DNA of 64,000 nt from an uncultured Acetobacterium sp. (GCF_963664135.1 NZ_OY760905.1:2134736-2198735), one strand, 5' to 3'. Positions 9,198 to 18,963 are shown, counted from the first letter of the stretch. The notes: generated by a model not told the origin, from the letters alone. Numbers and translations are program-made.

Positions 9198-9287
9198 TTC
9201 TCTCAAAACGATTAAATTGCTATTTGATCAAACAAAACGATATCTCTCAGAGCTTTCAGGGTGTTTTTTTTCGGTTTGTGTTACTCT

Positions 9288-10346
9288 TTATCGATTCCCA
9301 AAATACTGATTGAACTCCTGTTTATCACTGGCCCATTCCAAGCCGACATCATAGGTAATTTTTTGATCCCGCACCAGCATCGCTAAATCGGCATTAAGGG
9401 TTTTCATGCCATCCCGTCCGCCAGTCTGCATCACCGAGGCCAGTTGATGGGTCTTGTTCTCACGAATCAGGTTCAGTACTGCATCGGTCCCAATCAGTAC
9501 CTCCAGGGCGGCCATTCGCCCATCACCAGTGGCCAGCGGGAGCAGCTGCTGAGTAATGACTCCTTTCAAGATGCTAGAAAGCTGGGTGCGGATCTGTTGT
9601 TGACTATGAGGGGGAAACACATCAATAATCCGGTCAATGGTATTGGCGGCCCCAATGGTATGGAGGGTAGATAACACCAGATGGCCGGTTTCGGCAGCGG
9701 TGACGGCGGCCGAAACGGTTTCGTAGTCTCGCATTTCACCGACCAGAATAACATCTGGATCTTCCCGCAGTGAAGATCGCAACGCCGCAGCAAAAGAGCT
9801 GGCATCCACCCCGATTTCCCGTTGATGGACAATGCTGCGCTTATGTTCGTGCTTATATTCCACCGGGTCTTCAATCGTTAAAATATGCACCGCCCGGTTG
9901 GTGTTGATATAATCGATCATTGAGGCCAAAGTGGTGGACTTCCCGCTGCCGGTGGGGCCGGTAATCAGAATCAATCCCCGGGGCTCACTGGCTAACTTTC
10001 TGATTATTGGCGGCAATTTTAAATCTTCAAAACTGGGGATCGTATCATTGAGCAAACGGATGGCGGCGGCATAGCTGCCTTGCTGTTTGTAGATGTTCAC
10101 CCGCTGGCGCAATCCTTCTGGGGTCACATGGCAAAAATCGAGATCCGTACCAGATTCGAGAATCTGTCGTTCCTCCGGGTTTAACAGGCTGAAAATCAGA
10201 TTATGGATAATTTGGGGATTATGTTCAAAATCACTTTGATAAAGTTTTCCGTTTTTTCGAAAAACTGGCGGCAATTCACTGGATAAATGAATATCCGAGC
10301 AATCATTCCGTCTGCCATAGTTGACCAAATCTAAAAAACTTGTCAT
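9288..10346 (-). CDS. pilT: PilT-type twitching ATPase (pilus retraction)
   Basis: A hexameric secretion-superfamily ATPase that depolymerises type IV pili. The 352-residue protein has the Walker A motif GPTGSGKST at 130-138, the Walker B/Asp-box region around VGEMRDYETVSAAVTAAETGHLVLSTLHT, and the PilT-specific AIRLLN stretch near residue 95. Its GGAG ribosome site precedes the ATG at 10346, and it starts 11 bases after pilB. No pilin, PilC or PilM-Q genes are in this window, so it may serve pili encoded elsewhere. A PilU-type or natural-competence role is also possible. Confidence 0.88.
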   Translation of the reverse strand: MTSFLDLVNYGRRNDCSDIHLSSELPPVFRKNGKLYQSDFEHNPQIIHNLIFSLLNPEERQILESGTDLDFCHVTPEGLRQRVNIYKQQGSYAAAIRLLNDTIPSFEDLKLPPIIRKLASEPRGLILITGPTGSGKSTTLASMIDYINTNRAVHILTIEDPVEYKHEHKRSIVHQREIGVDASSFAAALRSSLREDPDVILVGEMRDYETVSAAVTAAETGHLVLSTLHTIGAANTIDRIIDVFPPHSQQQIRTQLSSILKGVITQQLLPLATGDGRMAALEVLIGTDAVLNLIRENKTHQLASVMQTGGRDGMKTLNADLAMLVRDQKITYDVGLEWASDKQEFNQYFGNR

Positions 10347-10357
10347 GAGCCTGCTCC

Positions 10358-12040
10358 TTATTCGACATAATATGATAATTTGAGGAATTCTTCCATCGAA
10401 GTTATGCCATTGATGGTTAAATTGGATACGCTTTTCCTGAGCGGAATTAGCTTGCCGGTTTCTTCCACATAACTATAAATATCTTCCACCGGCTCTTTCC
10501 GGGAAATCATTGTTCGGATGGTCTTATCAATGGCCAGAATTTCATGAATCGCAGTTCGCCCTTTATAGCCGGTGTTATTACACATATGACAGCCCCTGCC
10601 GCGATAAAGAGTGGTCAGTCGCGGTTCGCTCAGTAACGCTTTCTCAATTTCTGAAGGAATATAGGCTTCCCGGCAATTGGGACAGATTTTTTTCACCAGC
10701 CGCTGAGCGACTACTCCAGTGAGTGAGTTGGCGACCATATAGGGTTCGACACCCATGTCCTGCAAGCGGACCACAGCTGAAACAGCGTCATTGGTATGCA
10801 GAGTTGAAAGCACCAGATGGCCGGTGATAGCGGATCGCACGGCAATGGAGGCTGTTTCCGAGTCCCGCGTTTCACCAACCATGATAATATCCGGATCCTG
10901 TCTTAAGATTGATCGCAGCCCGGTATCAAAGGTCAGTCCGGCCAGAATATTCACCTGAGTCTGGTTGATTTTAGGCAGATTCCGCTCCACCGGATCTTCA
11001 ATGGTGGCAATATTGACATTTCGTTGACTGAGCATTTCCAGAATCATATATAACGTGGTGGTTTTACCGCTACCGGTGGGGCCGGTAATATAAACCACGC
11101 CGTGAGGACTTTGTAACATCTGGAGGATTTTCTGATAATCTTCGTCATTCATTCCGAATTGACCAGCATGATCCAATGGCACATTCATGCTTAAGAAACG
11201 CATCACCATTTTTTCCCCATAAACCGTGGGGATGCTGGAGCTTCGGACATTCATTTCAACACCGTCGATCCGAATCCGAAAATGACCATCCTGGGGGACT
11301 CGTCGTTCGGCAATGTCCAAATTTGACAGGATCTTAATTCGGGCAATTAAGGACTGATGGAGGTTATTAGCCAAAGTCAGATAATCGACAATCAGACCAT
11401 CGACACGTAGTCGAATAATCGTTTCCTTCTCGAAGGGTTCGATATGAATATCACTGGCCCCAGCATTATGGCCTTTTAGCAGCACGGAATTAACCAGGTT
11501 GACAATCGGCGCATCACCCACATTGGTGAGAATATCCTCCACAAATGAGAGGCTGCTGCCTTCAACTGTTTTATTAGCAGCCGATGCCGCCTTTCGCGCT
11601 TCAATTTCGGTATAGGATTTGCGAATCGCCTCCAAAATCACTTCCCGGGTGGCTAAAACCACGTCGATGCTCATATTGGTAATCAGGCGCAAATCCTCGA
11701 TGGCATAAAAATCCAGCGGATCATTCATAGCCACCACCAGATGATTGTTTTCTTCGCCAATCGGAATCAGCGTGTATTTAAACGCAATATTTTGGGGAAT
11801 TTTCCCGGCGGCCTCCAGATCGATGACCGTATCTCGCAAATCAAGCACCAGGACATTCAGTCGTTTGGATAATGCCTCCAGCAATTGAGCCTCTGTTACA
11901 TAGCCATAGTCAACCAGAATGGCCCCCAGCCGTTTGCTTTTATCAACCTTCTGATAGGCCAGGGCTTCCTGAAGCTGTTCTTCCTTGATAAAACCAGCAT
12001 TGATGAGAATATCGCCGATCCGAATATTTTTAGTTTCCAT
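10358..12040 (-). CDS. pilB: PilB/GspE-type pilus extension ATPase with MshEN domains
   Basis: A 560-residue assembly ATPase that powers pilus or secretion-filament extension. The N-terminal 150 residues contain two tandem MshEN-like units (RIGDILINAGFIKEEQLQEAL and RLGAILVDYGYVTEAQLLEAL). This is the family motif that binds cyclic-di-GMP in MshE and related PilB proteins. The core follows, with Walker A GPTGSGKTT near residue 320, the Asp box VGETRDSETASIAVRSAITGH, and a four-Cys zinc site (CPNC and CHMC) near residues 470-500. It overlaps the upstream EAL gene by 11 bases, so cyclic-di-GMP control of the ATPase is a reasonable inference. Confidence 0.88.
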   Translation of the reverse strand: METKNIRIGDILINAGFIKEEQLQEALAYQKVDKSKRLGAILVDYGYVTEAQLLEALSKRLNVLVLDLRDTVIDLEAAGKIPQNIAFKYTLIPIGEENNHLVVAMNDPLDFYAIEDLRLITNMSIDVVLATREVILEAIRKSYTEIEARKAASAANKTVEGSSLSFVEDILTNVGDAPIVNLVNSVLLKGHNAGASDIHIEPFEKETIIRLRVDGLIVDYLTLANNLHQSLIARIKILSNLDIAERRVPQDGHFRIRIDGVEMNVRSSSIPTVYGEKMVMRFLSMNVPLDHAGQFGMNDEDYQKILQMLQSPHGVVYITGPTGSGKTTTLYMILEMLSQRNVNIATIEDPVERNLPKINQTQVNILAGLTFDTGLRSILRQDPDIIMVGETRDSETASIAVRSAITGHLVLSTLHTNDAVSAVVRLQDMGVEPYMVANSLTGVVAQRLVKKICPNCREAYIPSEIEKALLSEPRLTTLYRGRGCHMCNNTGYKGRTAIHEILAIDKTIRTMISRKEPVEDIYSYVEETGKLIPLRKSVSNLTINGITSMEEFLKLSYYVE

Positions 12041-14291
12041 TCATTCCCTCTTCCACTAAGATCAATTGTTGTAAAATTTGTTTTTCAAATGCATTAACCG
12101 ACATTGGTTTTCCAAAATAGTAACCCTGAATAATATCACAGCCTAATGCTCTTAACATTTCGACCTCTGCTGCCGTCTCTATCCCTTCGGCAACAACTGT
12201 CATCCCCAGTTTTTTGATCATATTGATAGTGGACTCGACCACAATATGATTCTGTTCAGGATTGAGCTGACTGTTAAAAAAGCCCTGATCCATCTTAATC
12301 ACATCCAGAGGGAGATTCCCCAATAAATTAATTGAAGAATAGCCAGATCCAAAATCATCCATGGCCATTTTAAAACCATACTTCCGAAAGGCTTCTCCGA
12401 CCTCAATCATCCGATCCACATCTTCAAAAATACTGGATTCGGTGAGTTCTATTTCCAGACGCCCCCGATTGATCCGATACTGATTGGTAATATTTAGAAC
12501 ACTTTCAATAAAGCTAGTTTGCTTGAGATTTTTTCGGGAAATATTTACCGAAATCGATATTTCCGGGTGTTTTTTATCTTCCCAGCTTTTTAGAATTTTA
12601 CAAACCTCTTCCAGCATAAACATATCCAACTTTTTAATAAACCCGGTTTGTTCAAAAATGGGAATAAATTCCCCCGGAGAGATTAATCCTTTTTGGGGAT
12701 GCCGCCAGCGAACCAGCGCTTCGCAGCCGCAATAATCATTGATATGCAGATTGTACTTGGGTTGGAGATACATCTCAAACTCATTGTTTTCCAACGCATC
12801 TTCCATTTGATCGATGATTTCTTTTTCATCGCCGATTTTTTTCCGAAAGGCATCGGAATAAAAGAACCAGCGGTTGTTCTCGGCGGTTTTGGCAGCAATT
12901 CTGGCCATATTGGCTTTTTCTCTGATTTTTTCCAGATTACCCTTTTTATCTTCAATGATGTATATTCCAAAATGGCAGGAAAGCCGCTCTTTGATGCCAA
13001 TCGCTTCTCGCTCGATATTTAAAAACCGGACAAATTCTTTGATCCGCCGGGTTATTTTATCTCGGCTATCACAGACGCAAAGAATCGCAAAGTGATCCCC
13101 CGATACCCGGGCGTAACTTTCCTGTTTTCCCATCCGCGTCCTTAAAATGCCCACCACCATCTGGAGGACTTCATCACCTTTTTCATGACCGTATTCTTCA
13201 TTAATAAAACGAAACCGATCAATATCAAAGGTTAACAAGGCACAATCATTCAGATTTTTTGACTCCAGAATTTCGGTAGCTTCCAACTTGAATTTTTGCC
13301 AGTTATTTCCCCCGGTGACTTCATCCACATAGGCAATCCGTTCGAGTCGTTTCTTTGACCGATACTGAAAAATAAGAACCACAATAAATAATAAGGTAAT
13401 TGCGAATAAAGCGGCTGCAATCAACATAAAAGAATACCAGCTGATTTGTTTGGTTTGGGCGCTAACCACCTGGGTAGGGACCACCGTCATCATGTACCAG
13501 TCATTAATCGTCAACGACTGGTACATAGTATGGCGTTCCAGACCTGCATAAAGCGCAGAAAAATTCCCATTTTCTCTTAGAGCCATTTTTTGTTTGATCG
13601 TTGCCAGATCATCGCCATCTTTCATTTTTCCCAATACCAGCACATCGAACATATTTTCAAACCCGCCCACACTATTCGGATGAAGCGATGAAATGACTTC
13701 ATCCCCATTAGATTTAACAATATAGGAGTAACCCTGATTAGAAAAACTCCCTACCTCCAGATAGCTTTTCAAATCTTCAGTATTCACCGAAGCCAAAACT
13801 AAGCCTACCACCTCATTGCCACGAAAAATAGGGGCGGCATAAACATTGATGGGTTTGTTATCGGTATAATCGTTGATGGTATCAGACACAGCTGCATTGC
13901 CTTTAATGGCCTCCTGAAAATAAGCTCGATCACTTACATTTAAGTGCACGCCATCGGTTGTCAGCGCATCCCCATTGGGCAGAGCAATCGCCATCCGTTT
14001 ATAATGACCCTCAGCAACCTGTAATTTGATCAAACTCAGCATTTGATTTTGATCAAAATTGCCGCTGGCTTCAATGAGTTTACTGGTGGTTTTAAGATTT
14101 TCCAGCTCATTAGTCACCTTGGACTCAACCAGATCGGCCCCCCGACTTCCCAACTCTGAAAGATATAAAAAAGTTTGCTCTCTCAGCGCATGATTAATCA
14201 GGGATACATAATACCAGCTCAAAACAAAAAAAAGAACAACAGTTAAAATACCAATAAAGCTTGCTTTAATCGTTTTAGACTTTACTTTCAT
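12030..14291 (-). CDS. Membrane dCache-GGDEF-EAL protein, probably a c-di-GMP phosphodiesterase
   Basis: A 753-residue signalling protein. It has an N-terminal transmembrane helix (about 10-30), an extracellular Cache sensor (about 35-280), a second helix (about 285-310), a GGDEF domain and a C-terminal EAL domain. The GGDEF signature is degenerate: the motif reads SGDHF in YARVSGDHFAIL, so cyclase activity is unlikely. The EAL domain keeps its catalytic set: EALVRWRH, the ELTES glutamate, MDDFGSGYSS, IKMDQGF, AEGIET and QGYYFGKP. It should therefore hydrolyse cyclic-di-GMP in response to an external ligand. It is first in an operon with pilB and pilT. Confidence 0.88.
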   Translation of the reverse strand: MKVKSKTIKASFIGILTVVLFFVLSWYYVSLINHALREQTFLYLSELGSRGADLVESKVTNELENLKTTSKLIEASGNFDQNQMLSLIKLQVAEGHYKRMAIALPNGDALTTDGVHLNVSDRAYFQEAIKGNAAVSDTINDYTDNKPINVYAAPIFRGNEVVGLVLASVNTEDLKSYLEVGSFSNQGYSYIVKSNGDEVISSLHPNSVGGFENMFDVLVLGKMKDGDDLATIKQKMALRENGNFSALYAGLERHTMYQSLTINDWYMMTVVPTQVVSAQTKQISWYSFMLIAAALFAITLLFIVVLIFQYRSKKRLERIAYVDEVTGGNNWQKFKLEATEILESKNLNDCALLTFDIDRFRFINEEYGHEKGDEVLQMVVGILRTRMGKQESYARVSGDHFAILCVCDSRDKITRRIKEFVRFLNIEREAIGIKERLSCHFGIYIIEDKKGNLEKIREKANMARIAAKTAENNRWFFYSDAFRKKIGDEKEIIDQMEDALENNEFEMYLQPKYNLHINDYCGCEALVRWRHPQKGLISPGEFIPIFEQTGFIKKLDMFMLEEVCKILKSWEDKKHPEISISVNISRKNLKQTSFIESVLNITNQYRINRGRLEIELTESSIFEDVDRMIEVGEAFRKYGFKMAMDDFGSGYSSINLLGNLPLDVIKMDQGFFNSQLNPEQNHIVVESTINMIKKLGMTVVAEGIETAAEVEMLRALGCDIIQGYYFGKPMSVNAFEKQILQQLILVEEGMNGN

Positions 14292-14350
14292 CTGCCATCC
14301 TTTCTCGTCACTCTTTTAAATGTGTATAGTTCTTTCATTCTACCAAATAA

Positions 14351-14385
14351 AAAGAACTTATTCAACGTAATTGAATAAGTTCTTT
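14351..14385 (-). terminator. carAB terminator
   Basis: A perfect 15-base stem (AAAGAACTTATTCAA and its complement) with a five-base loop lies 20 bases past the carB stop. On the minus strand it is followed by TTTTTATTT. It lies between the carAB end and the start of the EAL gene, whose promoter must lie between it and 14291. Confidence 0.9.
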
Positions 14386-14404
14386 TGTTAAAAGACAGCT
14401 AAAT

Positions 14405-17400
14405 TTAGCGGATTTCTTTAATATCCACCAATTCTATTTCGGCCATGGTCCGGTTGGATTTTAAGCAATCCAGCAAGGCTTGAGCCGTGTCTAAAGAAGT
14501 CAGCAGGGCAATGGAGGTTTCCACACATTTTCGTCGCATCCGCACATCATCATGATGAGGCATCCGACCCTTGCTTGAGGTCGAAATCACGTAGTTCAGC
14601 TTGCCACTTTCGATCAGATCGCCAATGTTTGGCTTGCTTTCGGCCAGACGGCGAACCACCTTGGTGGGGATATTGTTTTCATTGAGAATCAGCGCCGTTC
14701 CCACGGTTCCATAAATGGTAAAGCCCATTTCATGGAATTGTCGACCGATTTCGACAATCGCTTCTTTATCCCGATCTTTAACGGTGAGGAGCACCCCGCC
14801 GGAGCGTTCCATACTTCGGCCTGAAGCTACCAGGCCTTTGTAAAGGGCATCGGCAAAGGTTTTTGCCACCCCTAAAACTTCACCAGTGGATTTCATTTCT
14901 GGTCCCAGTTGGGTATCGACGTCCTGAAGTTTAGAGAAACTGAATACCGGCACCTTGACGGCGACATAGTCACCTTCCGGATAGAGCCCCGGCTTAAAGC
15001 CGAGATCCGCCAGCTTATCGCCAAGCATCATTTTGGTGGCAATATTAACCATCGGAATATCAGTCACCTTGGAAATATAGGGTACGGTTCGAGACGATCG
15101 CGGATTCACTTCAATGACATATACTTCATTTTCATAAATAACATATTGAATGTTTACCATCCCGACGATATCCAGCGCCTTGACCAGACGGCCGGTATAG
15201 TCAATGATGGTGTCCTTAGTGCGCTGATCCAGGGTTTGCGGCGGATAAACTGAAATGGAATCACCGGAATGGACCCCAGCCCGTTCAATATGTTCCATAA
15301 TCCCCGGAATCAGGTAGTTTTCACCATCGCTGATCGCATCCACTTCCACTTCTTTTCCCATCAGATATTTATCGATCAGGACCGGGTTTTCCAGTTCCAC
15401 TGCGGTGATGATATCCATGTATTCCACCACATCTTCACGTTCATATGCAATGATCATGTTCTGGCCACCCAGTACATAAGATGGTCGCAACAATACCGGG
15501 AAACCTAAACGTTCGGCTACTTCCACCGCTTCGGTGGTGGTATAAACCGTTTCGCCTTCGGGACGGCGGATATTGCAGGTTTCCAGTAACTGGTCAAACA
15601 CTTCCCGGTCTTCAGCGGCATCGATATTGGCTGGCGATGTTCCCAGCACCGGAACGCCCATTTCTTCCAGATAGCGGGTCAGTTTAATGGCGGTTTGTCC
15701 GCCAAACTGAACAATGGCACCGATGGGTTTTTCCGTTTCCACTACTGAACGGACATCTTCTTTAGTTAACGGTTCAAAGTAGAGGCGATCCGAGGTATCA
15801 AAGTCGGTGGACACGGTTTCCGGGTTATTATTAATGAAAATCGCTTCATAGCCTTTTTCCCGCAGCGCCCAGGCACAGTGGACCGAGCAGTAGTCGAACT
15901 CGATTCCCTGGCCAATGCGAATCGGACCGGAACCGAGCACCAGAATCCGTTCTTTCCCAGAGGGATGCTCTTCAATAAAGAGTGCCGCTTCATTTTCCTT
16001 GTCTCTGGTCGAGTAGAAATAAGGGGTCTGGGCCGCAAATTCACCGGCGCAGGTATCAACCATTTTAAAGGAAGCATAGGTTTTGACCTCTTCCTGAATC
16101 GTTTCGCCGGATAGTTCTTCGATGGTTTTATCCAAAAATCCAATTTCCCGGGCTACTCGCACCCGTTCTTCGGTTAAACCCAGGGTCGCCAGGTCTTTTT
16201 CCATGACGGCCAGATGGCGCAGTTTATCTAAAAACCATTTATCGATTTTGGTAATGGCAAAGATGGTATCCAGGGATACGCCCCGTTTAATGGCTTCATA
16301 AACCACAAAGGATCGTTCATCATCGGAGTCAGAAAGCATTTTCATGATTTCCTCATCACTGGTTTCCACCAGCCGTTCAATGGTTAATGTTTCCATCCCC
16401 AGTTCAATGGAGCGGATCGCCTTCATCATGGCATGTTCAAAACTGGAACCGATCGACATGATTTCGCCGGTGGCTTTCATTTGCGTGCCCAAGGTTCGTT
16501 TGGCATAGACAAATTTATCGAACGGCCATCTTGGGAATTTAACAACAATGTAATCCAGCGCCGGTTCGAAACAGGCGGTGGTGGTGCCGGTTACCTCATT
16601 GATGATTTCATCCAATGAGAAACCAATGGCAATTTGGCTGGCCACCTTGGCAATCGGATAACCGGTGGCTTTTGACGCCAGCGCGGATGAACGGGAAACC
16701 CGGGGATTTACCTCAATCACAGCATAATTAAAGTTTTCCGGATTTAAAGCAAACTGACAGTTACAGCCGCCTTCAACCTTCAGCGCCGAAATAATTTTCA
16801 GGGCTGAGGTTCTCAGCATCTGGAATTCCTTATCACTTAGGGTCTGACAGGGTGCCACGACGATGGAATCGCCCGTATGAATCCCGACCGGATCAAAGTT
16901 TTCCATGCTACAGACGGTAATAACATTTCCTTTGGCGTCCCGCATGACTTCAAATTCAATTTCTTTCCAGCCGGCAATGCCTTTTTCCACCAAAATCTGG
17001 CTGATCGGCGACAAGCGAATGCCGTGGGTGGCAATTTCTTCCAATTCCTGCTGGTTGGCAGCGATACCGCCGCCAGTACCGCCTAAGGTAAAGGCCGGAC
17101 GAACGATGACGGGATAACCAATAGTTGAAGCAAAACGGACCGCATCCTCAATAGTTACGACCACTTCCGAAGGAATACAGGGTTCGCCGATTTCTCGCAT
17201 CATATCTTTAAAAGCTTGACGGTCTTCAGCTTTTTCAATGGTTTCCAGATTGGCACCCAAAAGCTTGACACCATGAGCATCTAAAAACCCTTCTTTAGCT
17301 AATTGCATCGATAAGGTCAGCCCGGTTTGACCACCCAGAGTGGACAAGATGCTGTCTGGTTTTTCCATTAGGATGATCCGTCTGATTACTTCTAAGGTCA

Positions 17401-17605
17401 AAGGTTCAATGTATATTTTATCGGCCATAGCCTTGTCGGTCATGATCGTCGCCGGATTGGAGTTAATCAGGATGACTTCCAGTCCATAATTTTTCAAGGC
17501 TTTACAGGCCTGGGTACCGGCGTAGTCAAATTCGGCCGCCTGGCCAATGACAATGGGGCCGGATCCGATCACCAGGACTCGTTTAATATCGCTTCTTAAA
17601 GGCAT
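14405..17605 (-). CDS. carB: Carbamoyl-phosphate synthase large subunit
   Basis: The 1066-residue synthetase subunit makes carbamoyl phosphate from ammonia, bicarbonate and two ATP for pyrimidine and arginine synthesis. The two homologous halves are plain: GSGPIVIGQAAEFDYAGTQA near residue 14 and GSGPIRIGQGIEFDYCSVH near 555. Each is followed by an ATP-grasp domain (VRPAFTLGGTGGG, LRPSYVLGGQNM). A C-terminal MGS-type allosteric domain starts around 930. It overlaps carA by 10 bases. Length is normal for a single-chain bacterial CarB and nothing is missing. Confidence 0.97.
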   Translation of the reverse strand: MPLRSDIKRVLVIGSGPIVIGQAAEFDYAGTQACKALKNYGLEVILINSNPATIMTDKAMADKIYIEPLTLEVIRRIILMEKPDSILSTLGGQTGLTLSMQLAKEGFLDAHGVKLLGANLETIEKAEDRQAFKDMMREIGEPCIPSEVVVTIEDAVRFASTIGYPVIVRPAFTLGGTGGGIAANQQELEEIATHGIRLSPISQILVEKGIAGWKEIEFEVMRDAKGNVITVCSMENFDPVGIHTGDSIVVAPCQTLSDKEFQMLRTSALKIISALKVEGGCNCQFALNPENFNYAVIEVNPRVSRSSALASKATGYPIAKVASQIAIGFSLDEIINEVTGTTTACFEPALDYIVVKFPRWPFDKFVYAKRTLGTQMKATGEIMSIGSSFEHAMMKAIRSIELGMETLTIERLVETSDEEIMKMLSDSDDERSFVVYEAIKRGVSLDTIFAITKIDKWFLDKLRHLAVMEKDLATLGLTEERVRVAREIGFLDKTIEELSGETIQEEVKTYASFKMVDTCAGEFAAQTPYFYSTRDKENEAALFIEEHPSGKERILVLGSGPIRIGQGIEFDYCSVHCAWALREKGYEAIFINNNPETVSTDFDTSDRLYFEPLTKEDVRSVVETEKPIGAIVQFGGQTAIKLTRYLEEMGVPVLGTSPANIDAAEDREVFDQLLETCNIRRPEGETVYTTTEAVEVAERLGFPVLLRPSYVLGGQNMIIAYEREDVVEYMDIITAVELENPVLIDKYLMGKEVEVDAISDGENYLIPGIMEHIERAGVHSGDSISVYPPQTLDQRTKDTIIDYTGRLVKALDIVGMVNIQYVIYENEVYVIEVNPRSSRTVPYISKVTDIPMVNIATKMMLGDKLADLGFKPGLYPEGDYVAVKVPVFSFSKLQDVDTQLGPEMKSTGEVLGVAKTFADALYKGLVASGRSMERSGGVLLTVKDRDKEAIVEIGRQFHEMGFTIYGTVGTALILNENNIPTKVVRRLAESKPNIGDLIESGKLNYVISTSSKGRMPHHDDVRMRRKCVETSIALLTSLDTAQALLDCLKSNRTMAEIELVDIKEIR

Positions 17606-18714
17606 CCTTGTTGCCCCCTTTCCATAAGATCAGTAAATTGTTCAAATAAATAGCCGGTATCGTTGGGACCGGCACTGGCTTCAGGGTGAAACTGTACCGT
17701 AAAGGAATTGATGTCCTGATACTCGATACCTTCGCAGGTGCCGTCATTTAAGTTAAAGTGAGTTACCTTACCCACTTCTGCTGAAATACTTTCGGGAACG
17801 ACGGCATAACCATGGTTCTGACTGGTAATAAAAACGCGGTCTCGGGTGATATCTTTAACCGGCTGGTTCATGCCTCGGTGTCCATATTTCAACTTAAAGG
17901 TTTCGCCGCCCATGGCTAACGCCAGCAGCTGATGTCCCAGGCAGATACCGAAAATCGGTTTGCCGTATTTGATAAAATCTTTGAGGTTTTCGATGATTTG
18001 GACATTTTCGGCGGGATCTCCCGGTCCGTTAGATAGCATGATGCCATCCGGATTAAGCATCCGAATTTCCTCAATCGTGGTGTTGGCCGGCATCACGGTT
18101 ACGTTACAGCCTAAACGCAGCAGCATTCGTAAAATATTGTGTTTGTACCCATAATCAATCAGGGCGACATGGTTGGCCCGATTGACCTGACTGTAATACC
18201 AGCCTTTGTTTTTGCGGGTAACCGCTTGCACCGGATCGACCACTTTGAAGTCCCGGATTTTTTCCAGCAGGGCTTCTTTGGTGGTTTCAATGTCTTCAGT
18301 GGTAATGGCGCCGTTCATCGTCCCATGTTCCCGAATGACTCGGGTAATCGCTCGGGTATCCACATCCCAGATGCCGATTTTATCCTGCTCAATCATAAAT
18401 TCATTAATGTTATGGGTATTTCTGAAATTTGATGGTTCTTCACACCATTCTTTGGTGATATAACCATTAATCCAGCTGCGCTCCGATTCCATGTCGTCCG
18501 CATTAATCCCATAGTTACCAATTAAGGGATAGGTTTGCAGCACAATCTGCCCATAATAGGACGGATCTGTTAACACCTCCTGATAACCGGTCATCCCGGT
18601 AGTAAAGACGATTTCGCCAATGGTGGTGCCTTCGCACCCAAAATTATAGCCCTCAAAAACGCTGCCATCCGACAGCACCAGCCAGGCCCGCTTATCTCGT
18701 TTGTAATAAGACAT
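17596..18714 (-). CDS. carA: Carbamoyl-phosphate synthase small (glutaminase) subunit
   Basis: The 372-residue glutamine amidotransferase subunit passes ammonia to CarB. The N-terminal CPSase domain (GTTIGEIVFTTGMTGYQEVLTDPSY) is followed by a class I amidotransferase domain with the nucleophile Cys in FGICLGHQLLALAMGG and the His/Glu of QFHPEAS. The start at 18714 follows CGGAGG. It has its own upstream region with unusual inverted repeats (see 18783-18875). Together with purA upstream it groups nucleotide biosynthesis genes, but purA has its own terminator, so it is a separate transcript. Confidence 0.97.
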   Translation of the reverse strand: MSYYKRDKRAWLVLSDGSVFEGYNFGCEGTTIGEIVFTTGMTGYQEVLTDPSYYGQIVLQTYPLIGNYGINADDMESERSWINGYITKEWCEEPSNFRNTHNINEFMIEQDKIGIWDVDTRAITRVIREHGTMNGAITTEDIETTKEALLEKIRDFKVVDPVQAVTRKNKGWYYSQVNRANHVALIDYGYKHNILRMLLRLGCNVTVMPANTTIEEIRMLNPDGIMLSNGPGDPAENVQIIENLKDFIKYGKPIFGICLGHQLLALAMGGETFKLKYGHRGMNQPVKDITRDRVFITSQNHGYAVVPESISAEVGKVTHFNLNDGTCEGIEYQDINSFTVQFHPEASAGPNDTGYLFEQFTDLMERGQQGCL

Positions 18715-18782
18715 TGTTTACCTCCGTTTATTGTAGTTTCTCTAGGTACACGCGAAATTTAAACGCTAAAGTAAATTGCTTT

Positions 18783-18875
18783 GATGTCACGTTACATAAA
18801 CAATTTTGTAACGTGTAGGCGAACAGGCGTTAGCCTGTCCGACGTACAGTGTAAAAATTGTTTGATGTAACGAGA
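18783..18875 (-). repeat. Nested, mutually exclusive inverted repeats upstream of carA
   Basis: Three inverted repeats share this 93-base block, 70-160 bases ahead of carA. CACGTTAC (18788-18795) pairs with GTAACGTG (18808-18815). ACAGGC (18823-18828) pairs with GCCTGT (18833-18838) across a GTTA loop. A longer arm at 18791-18807 pairs with 18854-18871 over 17 base pairs with one bulged base. The first and third use the same bases and exclude each other. It could be a leader RNA switch for carAB or a REP-like dispersed palindrome. No T-run is seen. Confidence 0.5.
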
Positions 18876-18913
18876 CAGCGAAGCTCACAGCAGTAATTTA
18901 AATCGCCGACTAT

Positions 18914-18950
18914 TTTCAAAAAATACCTGATTGCACGCAACCAGGTATTT
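18914..18950 (-). terminator. purA terminator
   Basis: AAATACCTG (18921-18929) pairs with CAGGTATTT (18942-18950). On the minus strand the stem ends in TATTTTTTG, 14 bases after the purA stop. It separates purA from the carAB leader. Confidence 0.8.
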
Positions 18951-18963
18951 CAATTTAGCACAT

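Larger units (their letters stand above)
8041..9287. other. AT-rich intergenic region with inverted repeats, no convincing gene
   Basis: About 1.25 kb with no protein-coding frame I would defend. It holds an 8-base palindrome at 8554-8571 (AATTCATT/AATGAATT), a folded candidate RNA element at 8796-8866, a 16-base perfect inverted repeat at 8883-8933, and a terminator at 9161-9197 belonging to the pilus operon. The length and composition suggest regulatory DNA upstream of the rnf operon or a decayed segment. Confidence 0.6.
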
